Below, piece after piece: positions 43,983-53,304 of a stretch of DNA of 64,000 nucleotides; positions within the stretch are counted from its first letter, which is position 1, and each line of letters starts with the position of its first letter. This DNA is from Martinezella tropici. GTDB taxonomy: Bacteria; Pseudomonadota; Alphaproteobacteria; Rhizobiales; Rhizobiaceae. The position numbers and the translations under genes were made by a program. Location: the NCBI RefSeq assembly GCF_003287875.1, contig NZ_QMKK01000045.1:1-64000 (forward strand). The letters are read 5' to 3'. Under the pieces are notes generated by a model. It made no database searches. It had not been told where the DNA came from and saw nothing but the letters and a program-made list of their open reading frames with translations.

Positions 43983-45014
43983 GTGACCATATTGAAATCA
44001 CTTTTGGCCGTCTCGGCTCTTTGCATGGCGCTTGGCCTTGCCGTACCGGCGGCATCTGCCGCATCCACCAGCTATCCGCTGACACTCGATAATTGCGGAA
44101 CCAAGGTCACTTTCCAGAAAGCGCCGGAACGGGCGATCGGGCTTGGCCAGAACAGTGCCGAAATTCTTCTTTTGCTTGGTCTGCAGGATAAAATGGCGGG
44201 CACCGCCTTCTGGCCCAACAAGGTTCTGCCGCAGCTTGCGGAAGCCAATTCCAAGGTCAAGCTGCTGACGGTCGAGTTTCCGACCTTTGAATCGATCCTC
44301 TCGGAAAATCCTGATTTCGTTGCAGCCGCACTACCGACCCTGATGGGACCGAGCAGCAAGGTGGCAAAGCGCGAGGACTTCGAGAAGCTCAATATTCCCA
44401 CCTATGTTTCCCCCAGTATCTGCCCAGCCCAGGGCGCCTCTCAGGACAAATACGGCAATGCCGCCCGTAGCCAGATCTGGAACATGAGCGCGCTCTACCA
44501 GGAAATCGATGAGCTCTCGCAGATTTTCGATGTCCGCGACAAGGGCCAGGCGCTGATCGAGGATTTCAAAAAGCGGGAAGCGGCACTGCGCGCGAATGCG
44601 CTGAAGGACGGCAAGAAGCTCTCCTATGTCTTCTGGTTCTCCAGCCCGTCGCCATCTGCAGATGCCTATGTCGGCGGAAAAAACAGCCCTTCAGGTTATA
44701 TCGCCGACCTGCTTGGCGGCCGCAATGCCATTACCACCGAAGCGGAATGGCCGACACTGGGCTGGGAGAGCATCATAGCCGCCAATCCGGACGTCATCGT
44801 CGTCGCCAGCCTCGACCGCAATCGCTGGGAGCTCGACAAGCCGGAAGCCAAGATCAAGTTTCTCACCACCGATCCGGCCGTCAGCCAGCTTCCCGCAGTC
44901 AAGAACAAGGCTATCGTCGTCATGGACGGTCAGGCCATGAACCCGACCATCCGGACGATCTATGGCGCCGAGCAGGTGGCCCAGCAGCTCAAGGCCCTTG
45001 GTCTGCTGAAGTGA
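43983..45014 (+). CDS. Iron-siderophore ABC transporter substrate-binding protein
   Basis: A 343-residue periplasmic binding protein of the FecB/FhuD/BtuF class. The GTG at 43983 has AGGA eight nt before it and gives a Sec signal ending V-P-A-A-S-A-A; longer frames start at 43884 without a good site. The mature part has the P-E-R-A-I-G-L-G-Q-N-S-A-E-I-L strand-helix, typical of siderophore-binding lobes joined by a long helix. It is first in a three-gene coupled ABC operon. The ligand is probably a ferric chelate, not determined. Confidence 0.82.
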   Translation: MTILKSLLAVSALCMALGLAVPAASAASTSYPLTLDNCGTKVTFQKAPERAIGLGQNSAEILLLLGLQDKMAGTAFWPNKVLPQLAEANSKVKLLTVEFPTFESILSENPDFVAAALPTLMGPSSKVAKREDFEKLNIPTYVSPSICPAQGASQDKYGNAARSQIWNMSALYQEIDELSQIFDVRDKGQALIEDFKKREAALRANALKDGKKLSYVFWFSSPSPSADAYVGGKNSPSGYIADLLGGRNAITTEAEWPTLGWESIIAANPDVIVVASLDRNRWELDKPEAKIKFLTTDPAVSQLPAVKNKAIVVMDGQAMNPTIRTIYGAEQVAQQLKALGLLK

Positions 45015-46051
45015 TCGACGCGTACCGCAACCTGCGGCAATTGGCTGCCCTCGGCCTGTTGCTGCTGGCCTCCCTTGCAGCGATCGGCCTGATCATCGGT
45101 ATCAGCGTCGGCATCGGCGACCTGCCGATACCGCTGTCGACGACGTTCTACGCCATCACCAACAGGCTGGGCTGGACAGGCATCGAGCTCAACCGCATCC
45201 ACGAAACGGTCATCTGGGATTATCGCCTCAGCCGGGCATTGGTGGCGGCTTTCTGCGGAGCGGGCCTGGCGCTGTCGGGCGCAATCATGCAATCGCTGCT
45301 TCGAAATCCCCTTGCCGAACCCTATGTGCTCGGCATCTCGGCGGGTGCTTCGACGGGGGCCGTCGCAGTCGTCATCCTGGGCGTCGGCGCCGGTGCGGTT
45401 TCACTGTCAGCAGGCGCCTTTGCCGGCGCATTCGCCGCCTTTTTCTTCGTCGCTCTCCTTTCCAACGGCACACGAGGCGGCACGGACCGCACCATCCTTG
45501 CCGGCGTCGCCGCCTCCCAGCTGTTCAACGCCGCGACGTCCTATATCGTAACGACATCGGGGAACGCCCAACAGGCACGTGATGTCATGTTCTGGCTGCT
45601 CGGGAGTTTCGGCGGCGTCCGCTGGCCGGAATTCATGCTGGTATCGACGATCGTCGGCTTCGGGCTTGCCGCCTGCCTGCTCTACGCGCGCATCCTGGAT
45701 GCCTTCGCCTTTGGCGACGAGGCAGCCTCGTCGCTTGGCGTCAATGTCGGGCGGGCGCGGATGGGGCTCTTTGCGCTGACCGCAATGATGACGGCGACCA
45801 TCGTCAGCATGGTCGGCTCGATCGGCTTTGTCGGTCTCGTCGTACCGCACACGGCGCGCTTCGTCGTCGGGCCGCTTCACATCCGCCTGCTGCCGGCTTG
45901 CGCCATCATCGGAGCGATGTTCATGGTACTGGCGGATATCGCCTCACGCGCCCTCATCCCACAGCAGGTTCTGCCGATCGGGGTGGTTACGGCGCTTGTC
46001 GGCGTCCCGTTCTTTGCGATCATCCTCTATCGGTTCCAGCGCGCGTCATGA
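45011..46051 (+). CDS. Iron ABC transporter permease, FecCD family
   Basis: A 346-residue permease with about 10 hydrophobic segments, starting at GTG 45011, which overlaps the binding-protein stop (GTGA). It has the FecCD/BtuC hallmark text L-S-G-A-I-M-Q-S-L-L-R-N-P-L-A-E-P and V-G-L-V-V-P-H-T-A-R. Only one permease gene is present, so it probably forms a homodimer. Confidence 0.88.
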   Translation: MIDAYRNLRQLAALGLLLLASLAAIGLIIGISVGIGDLPIPLSTTFYAITNRLGWTGIELNRIHETVIWDYRLSRALVAAFCGAGLALSGAIMQSLLRNPLAEPYVLGISAGASTGAVAVVILGVGAGAVSLSAGAFAGAFAAFFFVALLSNGTRGGTDRTILAGVAASQLFNAATSYIVTTSGNAQQARDVMFWLLGSFGGVRWPEFMLVSTIVGFGLAACLLYARILDAFAFGDEAASSLGVNVGRARMGLFALTAMMTATIVSMVGSIGFVGLVVPHTARFVVGPLHIRLLPACAIIGAMFMVLADIASRALIPQQVLPIGVVTALVGVPFFAIILYRFQRAS

Positions 46052-46809
46052 GCATCAAGGCTGACAACATCATCTGGAAAATCGGCGGAAAGACCGTGCT
46101 CGACGGCGTCTCCTTCGAAGCGCCTGCGGGAAAAATGCTCGGCCTGCTCGGGCCGAACGGCTCGGGGAAAACGTCGCTCTTGCGTCTGCTGGCCGGATTG
46201 AAGAAGCCGAATTCCGGCCGCATTACGCTTGAAGGGCGCGACCTTGACAAAATGCCTCGCCGGGCGATCGCACGGCGTGTCGCCTTTGTCGAGCAGCACA
46301 GCACGACCAATGCCAATCTCCAGGTCATCGACGTCGTAAAGCTCGGCCGATTTCCGCATCGGTCGATGTTCTCAGGCTGGACCTCGGCCGATGACGAAAC
46401 CGTGGAAAGCGCTCTTGAGCGCGCCGGGATGAAGGAAAAGCGCAACGACCGTTGGCAGAGCCTGTCGGGCGGAGAGAAACAGCGCACCCATATTGCCCGC
46501 GCCCTGGCGCAGGCACCGAAGGAGCTCATCCTCGACGAGCCGACCAACCATCTCGACATCCAGCATCAGATCAGCCTGATGCGGCTGGTTTCCGGCCTGC
46601 CGGTCACCAGCATCATCGCCCTTCACGATCTCAACCACGCCGCCATGTTCTGCGACCAGCTGATCATCATGCAGCAGGGCCGGATCGTCGCCTCCGGCAC
46701 CCCGGAAACTGTGCTGACCGAAGACCTCCTGCGGGACGTCTTCGCCGTGGAAGCCCGGGTCGAGATCTCGCCTCATCACGAGCGGCCGCATATCCATTAT
46801 CTGCGATAG
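46048..46809 (+). CDS. Iron ABC transporter ATP-binding protein
   Basis: A 253-residue ABC ATPase of the FepC/FecE class. Walker A is G-P-N-G-S-G-K-T-S, the signature L-S-G-G-E-K-Q-R, and Walker B L-I-L-D-E-P with the following H-loop region. The ATG overlaps the permease stop (ATGA). It powers the uptake system with the two preceding genes. Confidence 0.88.
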   Translation: MSIKADNIIWKIGGKTVLDGVSFEAPAGKMLGLLGPNGSGKTSLLRLLAGLKKPNSGRITLEGRDLDKMPRRAIARRVAFVEQHSTTNANLQVIDVVKLGRFPHRSMFSGWTSADDETVESALERAGMKEKRNDRWQSLSGGEKQRTHIARALAQAPKELILDEPTNHLDIQHQISLMRLVSGLPVTSIIALHDLNHAAMFCDQLIIMQQGRIVASGTPETVLTEDLLRDVFAVEARVEISPHHERPHIHYLR

Positions 46810-47021
46810 GTCACTTGAGCCGGCCGCCTTTCTCTCGAATGCGGGCGGCAAAGCGAGCGAAGCCGTCTGCCGGTAAGCGGGAATCCGGACCGTGACATCC
46901 TTTTTCGTTACCGGCAAAAGACGACTTACTTTCACACCGGGCTTGCGAGACGTCGCGAATATAGAGAACTATATTCCGCACCAATGACCCATGCCAAAGT
47001 GAAGAACATCGGGAGGAACAA

Positions 47022-47789
47022 ATGACGGATAGGCTCAAGGGCAAGATTGCCATTATTTCAGGCGGGGCCACCGGCATGGGCGGAGCGGCCTCGCGCTTGT
47101 TTGCGGCAGAAGGTGCGAAGGTCGCGATCATCGATCGAAATGCCGCGGCGGCGGCGGAGACGGTGCGGGCCATTCAAGAAGCAGGTGGCATTGCCGATTA
47201 TTGGGTCGCTGACGTTTCAGACGAAGAAGCCGTCAATGCGGCCGTCAAAGGTATCGAAGAGCGTTTCGGCGCCGTGACCGTACTCTTCAATCATGCCGGC
47301 ACCATCGTCATCAAGCCGTTCCTCCAGACAACATTGGAGGAATGGGAATGGTTGCATGGCGTCAATGTGCGCTCCATGTTTCTGACGACCAAGGCAGTGC
47401 TGCCGGGCATGATCGCAGCCGGCGGCGGCTCCATCGTCTGTACATCATCGATCTCGGCGGTTGCGGCAACACCGATGGAAGTGCTTTACGATACGACGAA
47501 AGGCGCCGTGCACATGTTCGCCCGCGCCATTGCCGTCGAGTTTCGCGATCGCAATATTCGTTGCAATGCCGTTTGCCCCGGCTTCATCCGCACGCCGCAC
47601 GGCTTGCGCGAGGTGGCTGCGCTGCAAACTCTTGGTGTTGATGTTTCGGACGCAGCAATCGCCGCGCAGCAAGGCCGGATCGGAGAGCCGGAAGATGTTG
47701 CGCGCGCCGCCCTCTACCTTGCCTCCGACGAGTCCAATTTCGTCAATGGCATCCATCTTTTCGTCGACAATGGATTTACCGCAATCTGA
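47022..47789 (+). CDS. SDR family oxidoreductase
   Basis: A 255-residue classical SDR with SGGATGMGG in place of the usual TGxxxGIG, N-H-A-G in place of NNAG, and Y-D-T-T-K as the catalytic Y-x3-K. The C-terminal S-D-E-S-N-F-V-N-G segment fits the family. GGGAGGA precedes the ATG. It is monocistronic, with substrate unknown. Confidence 0.86.
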   Translation: MTDRLKGKIAIISGGATGMGGAASRLFAAEGAKVAIIDRNAAAAAETVRAIQEAGGIADYWVADVSDEEAVNAAVKGIEERFGAVTVLFNHAGTIVIKPFLQTTLEEWEWLHGVNVRSMFLTTKAVLPGMIAAGGGSIVCTSSISAVAATPMEVLYDTTKGAVHMFARAIAVEFRDRNIRCNAVCPGFIRTPHGLREVAALQTLGVDVSDAAIAAQQGRIGEPEDVARAALYLASDESNFVNGIHLFVDNGFTAI

Positions 47790-47847
47790 ACCTCTGACAG
47801 CTCAGCAACTGCGTCTCATTGCCATCCGGCATGGTCTGCATGCTTTC

Positions 47848-47885
47848 TTGACATCGGCTCATTATACAATATATAATATTGTATA
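47848..47885 (+). promoter_or_regulatory. blh-bigR promoter with BigR operator palindrome
   Basis: TTGACA (47848-47853), 18 nt and TATAAT (47872-47877) form a near-consensus promoter. A 23-bp perfect palindrome at 47863-47885 (arms ATACAATAT/ATATTGTAT around ATA) covers the -10. BigR is known to bind such an AT-rich palindrome at its own operon promoter, and the bigR gene lies in the same operon. Confidence 0.75.
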
Positions 47886-47909
47886 TTAATATGAATAGAG
47901 AACAGCGCC

Positions 47910-49205
47910 ATGGACGCCGTACAAATCAATGATCGACTGACAGTATCGGCCCAACCGGATACGGCCGCCTTTGCTGGCTTTGCGGAGCGCGGCTTCGTGG
48001 CGGTCATCAATGCTCGTCCGGAGGGTGAAGAGCAGGGTCAACCCGGCAATGCCGCCGAGGCCGCCGCCGCTCGCGCTGCCGGCCTCGGTTATACCTTCCT
48101 GCCGGTTACCAACTCCACCATTACCGACGCGGATATCGAGGCCTTTCAGAAAACGTTGAAAGATGCGAAAGGGCCGGTCCTTGCTCATTGCAAGAGCGGC
48201 ACTCGCGCGCTGGCGCTCTATGCAATCGGCGAGGTGCTCGACGGGCGGATGAAGCGCGAAGACCTGGTGGCCTTCGGCAAGGGTCATGGGTTTGAGCTGA
48301 CGGGCGCGGCCAATTGGCTCGCTCGAAAGGAGCGGAAAATACCCCATGTCAAGGGCTTCTACGACGCGCGCACCGGCAGCATCCAGTATGTCGTCAGCGA
48401 CCCGGCAACTCGGGCTTGCGCCATCATCGATCCTGTCTTGGATTTCGACGAAAAGTCCGGCGCCACTGCCACCCTCAATGCTGATGCGATCCTGGATTAC
48501 GTGCACGCCGAAAATCTCGCCGTTGAATGGATTCTCGACACCCATCCCCATGCCGATCATTTCACGGCAGCCTCCTACCTGAAGGAGAAGACCGGCGCAT
48601 CGACCGCGATAGGCTCACGTGTGGTTGACGTCCAGAAGCTCTGGAAAGATATCTACAATCAGCCGGACATGGCTGCCGACGGCTCGCAATGGGATCGGAT
48701 ATTTGCCGATGGTGACACGTTCAAGATCGGCAATCTCGAGGGTCGTGTCATATTCTCGCCCGGCCATACGCTTGCTTCAGTCACCTATGTCATCGGCGAC
48801 GCAGCCTTCATTCACGACACGATATTCATGCCTGATTCGGGCACGGCGCGGACCGATTTCCCGGGCGGCAGTGCCAAGGCTTTGTGGAATTCCATTCAGA
48901 ATATCCTGGCGCTTCCCAATGAAACGCGCCTGTTCACCGGCCACGATTATCAACCTGGCGGTCGAAACCCGAAATGGGAGAGCACTGTCGACGAGCAGAA
49001 GCGGTCCAATGCGCATCTCGCTGGCATGACGGAAGACCGATTTGTGGCGCTGCGCGAAGCGCGCGACCGGACACTGCCCATGCCGAAGCTGATCCTCCAC
49101 GCACTTCAGGTGAATGTGCAGGGTGGTCGTTTGCCGGAGCCTGAGGACAACGGCCGCCGTTATCTCAAATTCCCGCTCGACGCATTGCAGGGGGCTGCAT
49201 GGTAA
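47910..49205 (+). CDS. blh: Bifunctional sulfur transferase/dioxygenase Blh
   Basis: A 431-residue two-domain protein. The first 110 residues form a DUF442/tyrosine-phosphatase-like sulfurtransferase domain with the active loop L-A-H-C-K-S-G-T-R. The rest is a metallo-beta-lactamase persulfide dioxygenase (ETHE1-like), with T-H-P-H-A-D-H at about residue 213 and F-S-P-G-H and F-T-G-H-D-Y further on. In characterised cases Blh detoxifies sulfide by oxidising glutathione persulfide. It is the first gene of the operon under the BigR operator, overlapping bigR by 7 bp. Confidence 0.88.
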   Translation: MDAVQINDRLTVSAQPDTAAFAGFAERGFVAVINARPEGEEQGQPGNAAEAAAARAAGLGYTFLPVTNSTITDADIEAFQKTLKDAKGPVLAHCKSGTRALALYAIGEVLDGRMKREDLVAFGKGHGFELTGAANWLARKERKIPHVKGFYDARTGSIQYVVSDPATRACAIIDPVLDFDEKSGATATLNADAILDYVHAENLAVEWILDTHPHADHFTAASYLKEKTGASTAIGSRVVDVQKLWKDIYNQPDMAADGSQWDRIFADGDTFKIGNLEGRVIFSPGHTLASVTYVIGDAAFIHDTIFMPDSGTARTDFPGGSAKALWNSIQNILALPNETRLFTGHDYQPGGRNPKWESTVDEQKRSNAHLAGMTEDRFVALREARDRTLPMPKLILHALQVNVQGGRLPEPEDNGRRYLKFPLDALQGAAW

Positions 49206-49543
49206 CGGAAATCGAAAAATCGGTTCTCTCCGCCATGTCGCTCGAGGATATGGCGAGGCGGTCGGCCGAGGTCGCATCCCTCCTGCGGACATTGGCGCAT
49301 CCCATGCGACTGATGCTTGCATGCAGCTTGGCCGAAGGCGAATATTCAGTCAGCGAATTGGAGGAAAAGCTCGACATCCATCAGCCTAATCTGTCGCAAC
49401 AGCTTGGGGTGTTGCGCGAAGCGGGTGTCGTCGAAACCCGTCGAGAGGCCAAGCAGATCTTCTACCGATTGACGGAGGAAAAAGCCGCGCAGCTTATCGA
49501 AGCGCTCTATTCGATCTTCTGCCTGCCGGAGGAAAGGTCATGA
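49199..49543 (+). CDS. bigR: BigR, persulfide-sensing ArsR-family repressor
   Basis: A 114-residue winged-helix repressor of the ArsR family. It carries C42 (M-L-A-C-S-L) and C108 (S-I-F-C), the two positions used in BigR to form a disulfide or persulfide bridge that releases DNA. The helix-turn-helix is in H-Q-P-N-L-S-Q-Q-L-G-V-L-R. It is coupled to blh and probably represses the whole operon. The sulfur-transport permease genes often found in bigR operons are not present after it. Confidence 0.9.
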   Translation: MVTEIEKSVLSAMSLEDMARRSAEVASLLRTLAHPMRLMLACSLAEGEYSVSELEEKLDIHQPNLSQQLGVLREAGVVETRREAKQIFYRLTEEKAAQLIEALYSIFCLPEERS

Positions 49544-49551
49544 CCGGGCAT

Positions 49552-50037
49552 TTATCGGCCGTCTTCGCCGCCATTTGCCAGCGGAACGAATAATCCGAGT
49601 TTCACGTCGCGCAGGACCACATTCGTATGCATGCGGCGGATCTGGGGATTCTCCGCCATGATCAAGGCGGCGATATCGTCATAATGCTCGACATCCCTGG
49701 CTGTGACGATCGCAATGAGGTCGACGGCGCCGGTGACATAATAGACCTGCTGGATGTGATCCTGTTTCTCCGCCCAAATTCGGAACTTGGCAAGCGCATC
49801 ATAGTTGTCCCGTTCGATCTCCATGCCGACGATGAAGACCATCGAAGTTCCGGTCGCCTTACGGTCCACGACCGCAATTTCGGCCTTGATGATACCATCC
49901 TCGCGCAACCGCTTCAGGCGTCGCTGCACGGCGGACGTCGAAAGACCGACCTCGTCGGCGATGGCTTCGGCGGTGAGCTGACAGTTGCGTTGGACGATAT
50001 CGAGGATATCGCGATCGAAGCGATCCAGATTTTCCAT
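49552..50037 (-). CDS. Lrp/AsnC family transcriptional regulator
   Basis: A 161-residue Lrp-type regulator: N-terminal helix-turn-helix (L-T-A-E-A-I-A-D-E-V-G-L-S-T-S-A-V-Q-R-R) and a C-terminal ligand-binding RAM domain (Y-V-T-G-A-V-D-L-I-A-I-V). AGAGGA precedes the ATG at 50037. It is divergent from an amino-acid ABC operon, the likely target; the effector would be the transported amino acid. Confidence 0.87.
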   Translation of the reverse strand: MENLDRFDRDILDIVQRNCQLTAEAIADEVGLSTSAVQRRLKRLREDGIIKAEIAVVDRKATGTSMVFIVGMEIERDNYDALAKFRIWAEKQDHIQQVYYVTGAVDLIAIVTARDVEHYDDIAALIMAENPQIRRMHTNVVLRDVKLGLFVPLANGGEDGR

Positions 50038-50139
50038 CTCATTCCTCTGGTCGGCTGATGAAATTGCGTGGCGACATCCCCATTCTATCACAAAAGGTGC
50101 ATTTGAAATAGATTTTTGCTTTTTTTATGCAGAACGATC

Positions 50140-50159
50140 GGAAATTGCGCGCAAATTCC
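50140..50159. promoter_or_regulatory. Lrp-type operator candidate
   Basis: A 20-bp imperfect palindrome (one mismatched pair) with core TTGCGCGCAA lies in the divergent region between the Lrp gene and the ABC operon. It has the size and AT-rich flanks expected for an Lrp dimer site. Binding is inferred. Confidence 0.45.
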
Positions 50160-50208
50160 GCTTACCTTCGCGATATTCTCCGCAAATTGTCTTTTATCGG
50201 AATTATGC

Positions 50209-50988
50209 ATGGCAGAGCCCTCCTCCCAGGCACTTTGTGTGGAAGATCTTCACAAGAGCTTTGGTTCACACGAAGTCCTCAAGGGCATTTCAACCTCGGC
50301 CAGGCAAGGGGATGTCATTGCCGTCATCGGCTCGTCCGGTTCCGGCAAGAGCACGTTTCTGCGGTGTATAAATCTGCTCGAAATGCCCGACCGTGGACGC
50401 ATCGTCGTCAATGGCGAGGAAATCGCCTTGAAGCAGGCACGGCAAGGACGGACGCAGCCGAAAAGTTGGCGACAGATCGAGCGGATCCGCAGGGGCCTCG
50501 GCATGGTATTCCAGAGTTTCAATCTCTGGGCGCACATGACTGTTCTCGAAAACGTCATCGAAGCTCCGGTGCATGTTCTGGGCGTCCCTCGCCGCGAAGC
50601 GATCGAAAAGGCGGTGGCTCTTCTCGATAAAGTCGGGCTTTACGACAAGCGCGATGCCTATCCGGCCTTTCTTTCCGGAGGTCAGCAGCAAAGAGCGGCA
50701 ATCGCCCGTGCACTCTGCATAGACCCGGCGGTGATGCTCTTCGACGAACCGACATCGGCGCTCGACCCGGAACTGGTGGGTGAAGTGCTCAAGGTCATCC
50801 GCGATCTCGCCGAAGAAGGCCGAACCATGCTGCTGGTTACGCATGAGATGCGGTTTGCCCGCGACGTTTCGAGCCACGTTCTTTTTCTTCATCAGGGACG
50901 GATCGAGGAAGAGGGGGCGCCTGAACAGGTCTTCGATGCTCCGCTCAGCGCCCGCTGCCGCGAATTCACCGGCATGCTTTCGCCCTGA
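50209..50988 (+). CDS. Amino-acid ABC transporter ATP-binding protein
   Basis: A 259-residue ABC ATPase of the HisP/OccP/GlnQ class. Walker A is G-S-S-G-S-G-K-S-T, the signature L-S-G-G-Q-Q-Q-R and Walker B V-M-L-F-D-E-P-T. The ATG at 50209 is used. It is first in an operon with a binding protein and two permeases. Confidence 0.88.
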   Translation: MAEPSSQALCVEDLHKSFGSHEVLKGISTSARQGDVIAVIGSSGSGKSTFLRCINLLEMPDRGRIVVNGEEIALKQARQGRTQPKSWRQIERIRRGLGMVFQSFNLWAHMTVLENVIEAPVHVLGVPRREAIEKAVALLDKVGLYDKRDAYPAFLSGGQQQRAAIARALCIDPAVMLFDEPTSALDPELVGEVLKVIRDLAEEGRTMLLVTHEMRFARDVSSHVLFLHQGRIEEEGAPEQVFDAPLSARCREFTGMLSP

Positions 50989-51033
50989 TCTTCACGTCCC
51001 CGCACAAACAACAACACCAGGAGAACCCCGCAC

Positions 51034-51807
51034 ATGAAACTGCTTCCCATGCTGCTTGCCGGCGTAACGCTCGCCCTTTCCGCTTTCACGGCGCAGGCCG
51101 AAGTCCGCTTCGGCATCATGAACGAATCCTATCCGCCCTTCTTCGCCAAGGATGCCTCCGGCAAATGGCAGGGCTGGGAAATCGACATGATGGACGCCGT
51201 CTGCGAGCAGATGAAAGAGAAGTGCTCGATCGTGGAGCTTTCCTGGGACGGTCTCATTCCGGCGCTTCAGAGCAAGAAGTTCGACGTGATCTGGTCATCG
51301 ATGTCGAATACGGCGGAGCGTTCGAAAGTCATCGATTTCACCGACAAATATTACAATACGCCCAGCACGCTGATCGGTCCCAAGGACCAGAAGCCCGGCG
51401 CGACGGCAGACGATGTCAAGGGCAAGACCATCGGCATCCAGGTGTCGACCATTCAGTCGGAATATTACAAGAAATACTTTGCCAAGGTCGCGGACGAAAA
51501 GACCTACCAGACGCTCGATGAAGCGTTTCAGGATCTTGCAGCCGGCCGCATCGACTATGTCTTCGGCGATTCGCTTGCGCTTGATGCCTTCCTGAAAAGC
51601 GATGGCGGCAAGGATTGCTGCGCCAAGATGGGCGACGTCGCCGACGACAAGGAAATCCTCGGAGCAGGCGTTTCCGGCGGCCTGCGCAAGGAAGACACCG
51701 CGCTCAAGGCAAAGCTCAATGCGGCCATCGCCGCGGTGCGCGCCAACGGCAAATATGACGAAATCACCAGGAAGTATTTCAGCTTCGACATCTACGGCGC
51801 CAAGTAA
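51034..51807 (+). CDS. Amino-acid ABC transporter substrate-binding protein
   Basis: A 257-residue family 3 solute-binding protein with a signal peptide (L-A-L-S-A-F-T-A-Q-A) and the N-terminal M-N-E-S-Y-P-P-F strand, G-W-E-I-D-M-M-D-A-V and S-W-D-G-L-I-P-A-L. The class binds polar or basic amino acids such as histidine or octopine. Here a downstream homocysteine methyltransferase hints at a sulfur amino acid, which is an inference. Confidence 0.86.
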   Translation: MKLLPMLLAGVTLALSAFTAQAEVRFGIMNESYPPFFAKDASGKWQGWEIDMMDAVCEQMKEKCSIVELSWDGLIPALQSKKFDVIWSSMSNTAERSKVIDFTDKYYNTPSTLIGPKDQKPGATADDVKGKTIGIQVSTIQSEYYKKYFAKVADEKTYQTLDEAFQDLAAGRIDYVFGDSLALDAFLKSDGGKDCCAKMGDVADDKEILGAGVSGGLRKEDTALKAKLNAAIAAVRANGKYDEITRKYFSFDIYGAK

Positions 51808-51819
51808 ACGATCGTAGCG

Positions 51820-52545
51820 ATGGCGACCTCCCAACAAGGCATTCTCGACCTGCTCTCCCCCTATCCGCCCGGATGGGGTGGAGTGCTGCTGACGGGCGCC
51901 GCCTCCACGGTCGCCATCTCCGCCGGCGCGTTTCTGATAGGCCTTCTTCTTGGTATCGGCGGCGCACTGGGCAAGCTTTCCGGCATCAGGCCACTCGGCC
52001 TTTTGCTGGAACTTTACACCACCGCCATCCGCGCGGTCCCCGAGCTGATCCTGATCGTCGGGCTCTATTATGCCGGAATGGACGGTCTCAACCGGCTTCT
52101 TGCGGTGCTCAATTTCCCCGCCTTCGAATTGAATGGCTTTGCGGTCGCCGTCGCCGTGCTTGGCTTCGTGCAGGGTGCCTACATGACGGAGGTGCTGCGC
52201 GGTGCGATCCTTGCCATTCCCGTCGGCCAGGTCGAGGCGGCAAAGGCTTTCGGCATGGGACCGCATCTGCGTTTCCGCCGCATCATCCTGCCCGCCCTGC
52301 TGCCGAACGCGCTACCGGGACTTGCCAATCTTTGGATGTCGGTCACCAAGGACAGCGCTCTCGTCGCGGTCGTCGGCTACCAGGAGCTCGCTCTCGCCAC
52401 GCGTCTCGCCGGCGCGAGTACCAAGCATTACTTCATCTTTTTCCTGGCCTCCGCCCTCATCTATCTCGCCCTCACGCTCGTCTCGAATGCGGTGTTCAAG
52501 CTGATTGAGCGTCGGGTGCGGCGTGGCCAGCCGAAGCTTGCGTGA
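51820..52545 (+). CDS. Amino-acid ABC transporter permease 1 (HisQ-like)
   Basis: A 241-residue permease with about five transmembrane helices and the E-A-x3-G loop (Q-V-E-A-A-K-A-F-G-M-G) that contacts the ATPase. It lies 12 bp after the binding-protein gene. Confidence 0.86.
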   Translation: MATSQQGILDLLSPYPPGWGGVLLTGAASTVAISAGAFLIGLLLGIGGALGKLSGIRPLGLLLELYTTAIRAVPELILIVGLYYAGMDGLNRLLAVLNFPAFELNGFAVAVAVLGFVQGAYMTEVLRGAILAIPVGQVEAAKAFGMGPHLRFRRIILPALLPNALPGLANLWMSVTKDSALVAVVGYQELALATRLAGASTKHYFIFFLASALIYLALTLVSNAVFKLIERRVRRGQPKLA

Positions 52546-52556
52546 GGAGCGTTGAC

Positions 52557-53246
52557 ATGACCTTCTCATGGATCAATGCCTATTGGCCGCTTCTGTTGAC
52601 CGGAGCCTGGCAAACGCTGTCGCTGCTTGCGATTTCCGTTGTCTTCGGCTTCATCATCGCAATCGGCCTCGCCTTCGCGCAGATCAGCAGCAATCGCCTT
52701 CTCCGGTATGTCGCCAGCGCTTATTGCACCTTCTTCCGGGGTACGCCGCTGCTGATCCAGCTCTGGCTGCTCTATTACGGCGTCGGCTCTTTATTGCCTG
52801 TCATCCCCGGCATTCGCCAGAGCCTGCTTTGGCCGGTCCTGCGCGAAGGCTTTTTCTTCGCCGCCGTCAGCTTCACGCTGAACTATGCGGCTTACGAAGC
52901 GGAGGTGCTGCGCGGCGCATTGCTTGCCGTCCCGAAAGGCGAGCTGGAAGCCGGCCGCGCGTTCGGCATGCGGCCCTTCACGCTGACGCGGCGCATCTGG
53001 TTGCCACGCGCCATTCGCATCGCACTGCCGACGATCGGCGGCGAAATCGTCATGCAGCTGAAAGCAACGCCGCTGGCTTTCACCGTCACAGTGATGGATC
53101 TCTACGCCGTTGCCACCAAGGTGCGCCAGGACACGCTGCTCGTCTACGAGCCGCTGATCGTCGTGACCATCTTCTATCTCATCATCACAGCCATGATCGC
53201 GCGAGCCTTCCGCTTCCTGGAGGCGCAGGTTCCCGTGCGGCGCTAA
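52557..53246 (+). CDS. Amino-acid ABC transporter permease 2 (HisM-like)
   Basis: A 229-residue permease with the E-A-G-R-A-F-G-M-R loop and five helices. The ATG at 52557 has GGAG eight nt upstream; a longer frame from 52542 overlaps the previous gene. It forms a heterodimer with the preceding permease. Confidence 0.86.
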   Translation: MTFSWINAYWPLLLTGAWQTLSLLAISVVFGFIIAIGLAFAQISSNRLLRYVASAYCTFFRGTPLLIQLWLLYYGVGSLLPVIPGIRQSLLWPVLREGFFFAAVSFTLNYAAYEAEVLRGALLAVPKGELEAGRAFGMRPFTLTRRIWLPRAIRIALPTIGGEIVMQLKATPLAFTVTVMDLYAVATKVRQDTLLVYEPLIVVTIFYLIITAMIARAFRFLEAQVPVRR

Positions 53247-53304
53247 CCGGGGGAAGGAGGGGCCAACACCTCTCCGTATGCCCGACCTTTCTGGAGATCC
53301 ATTT

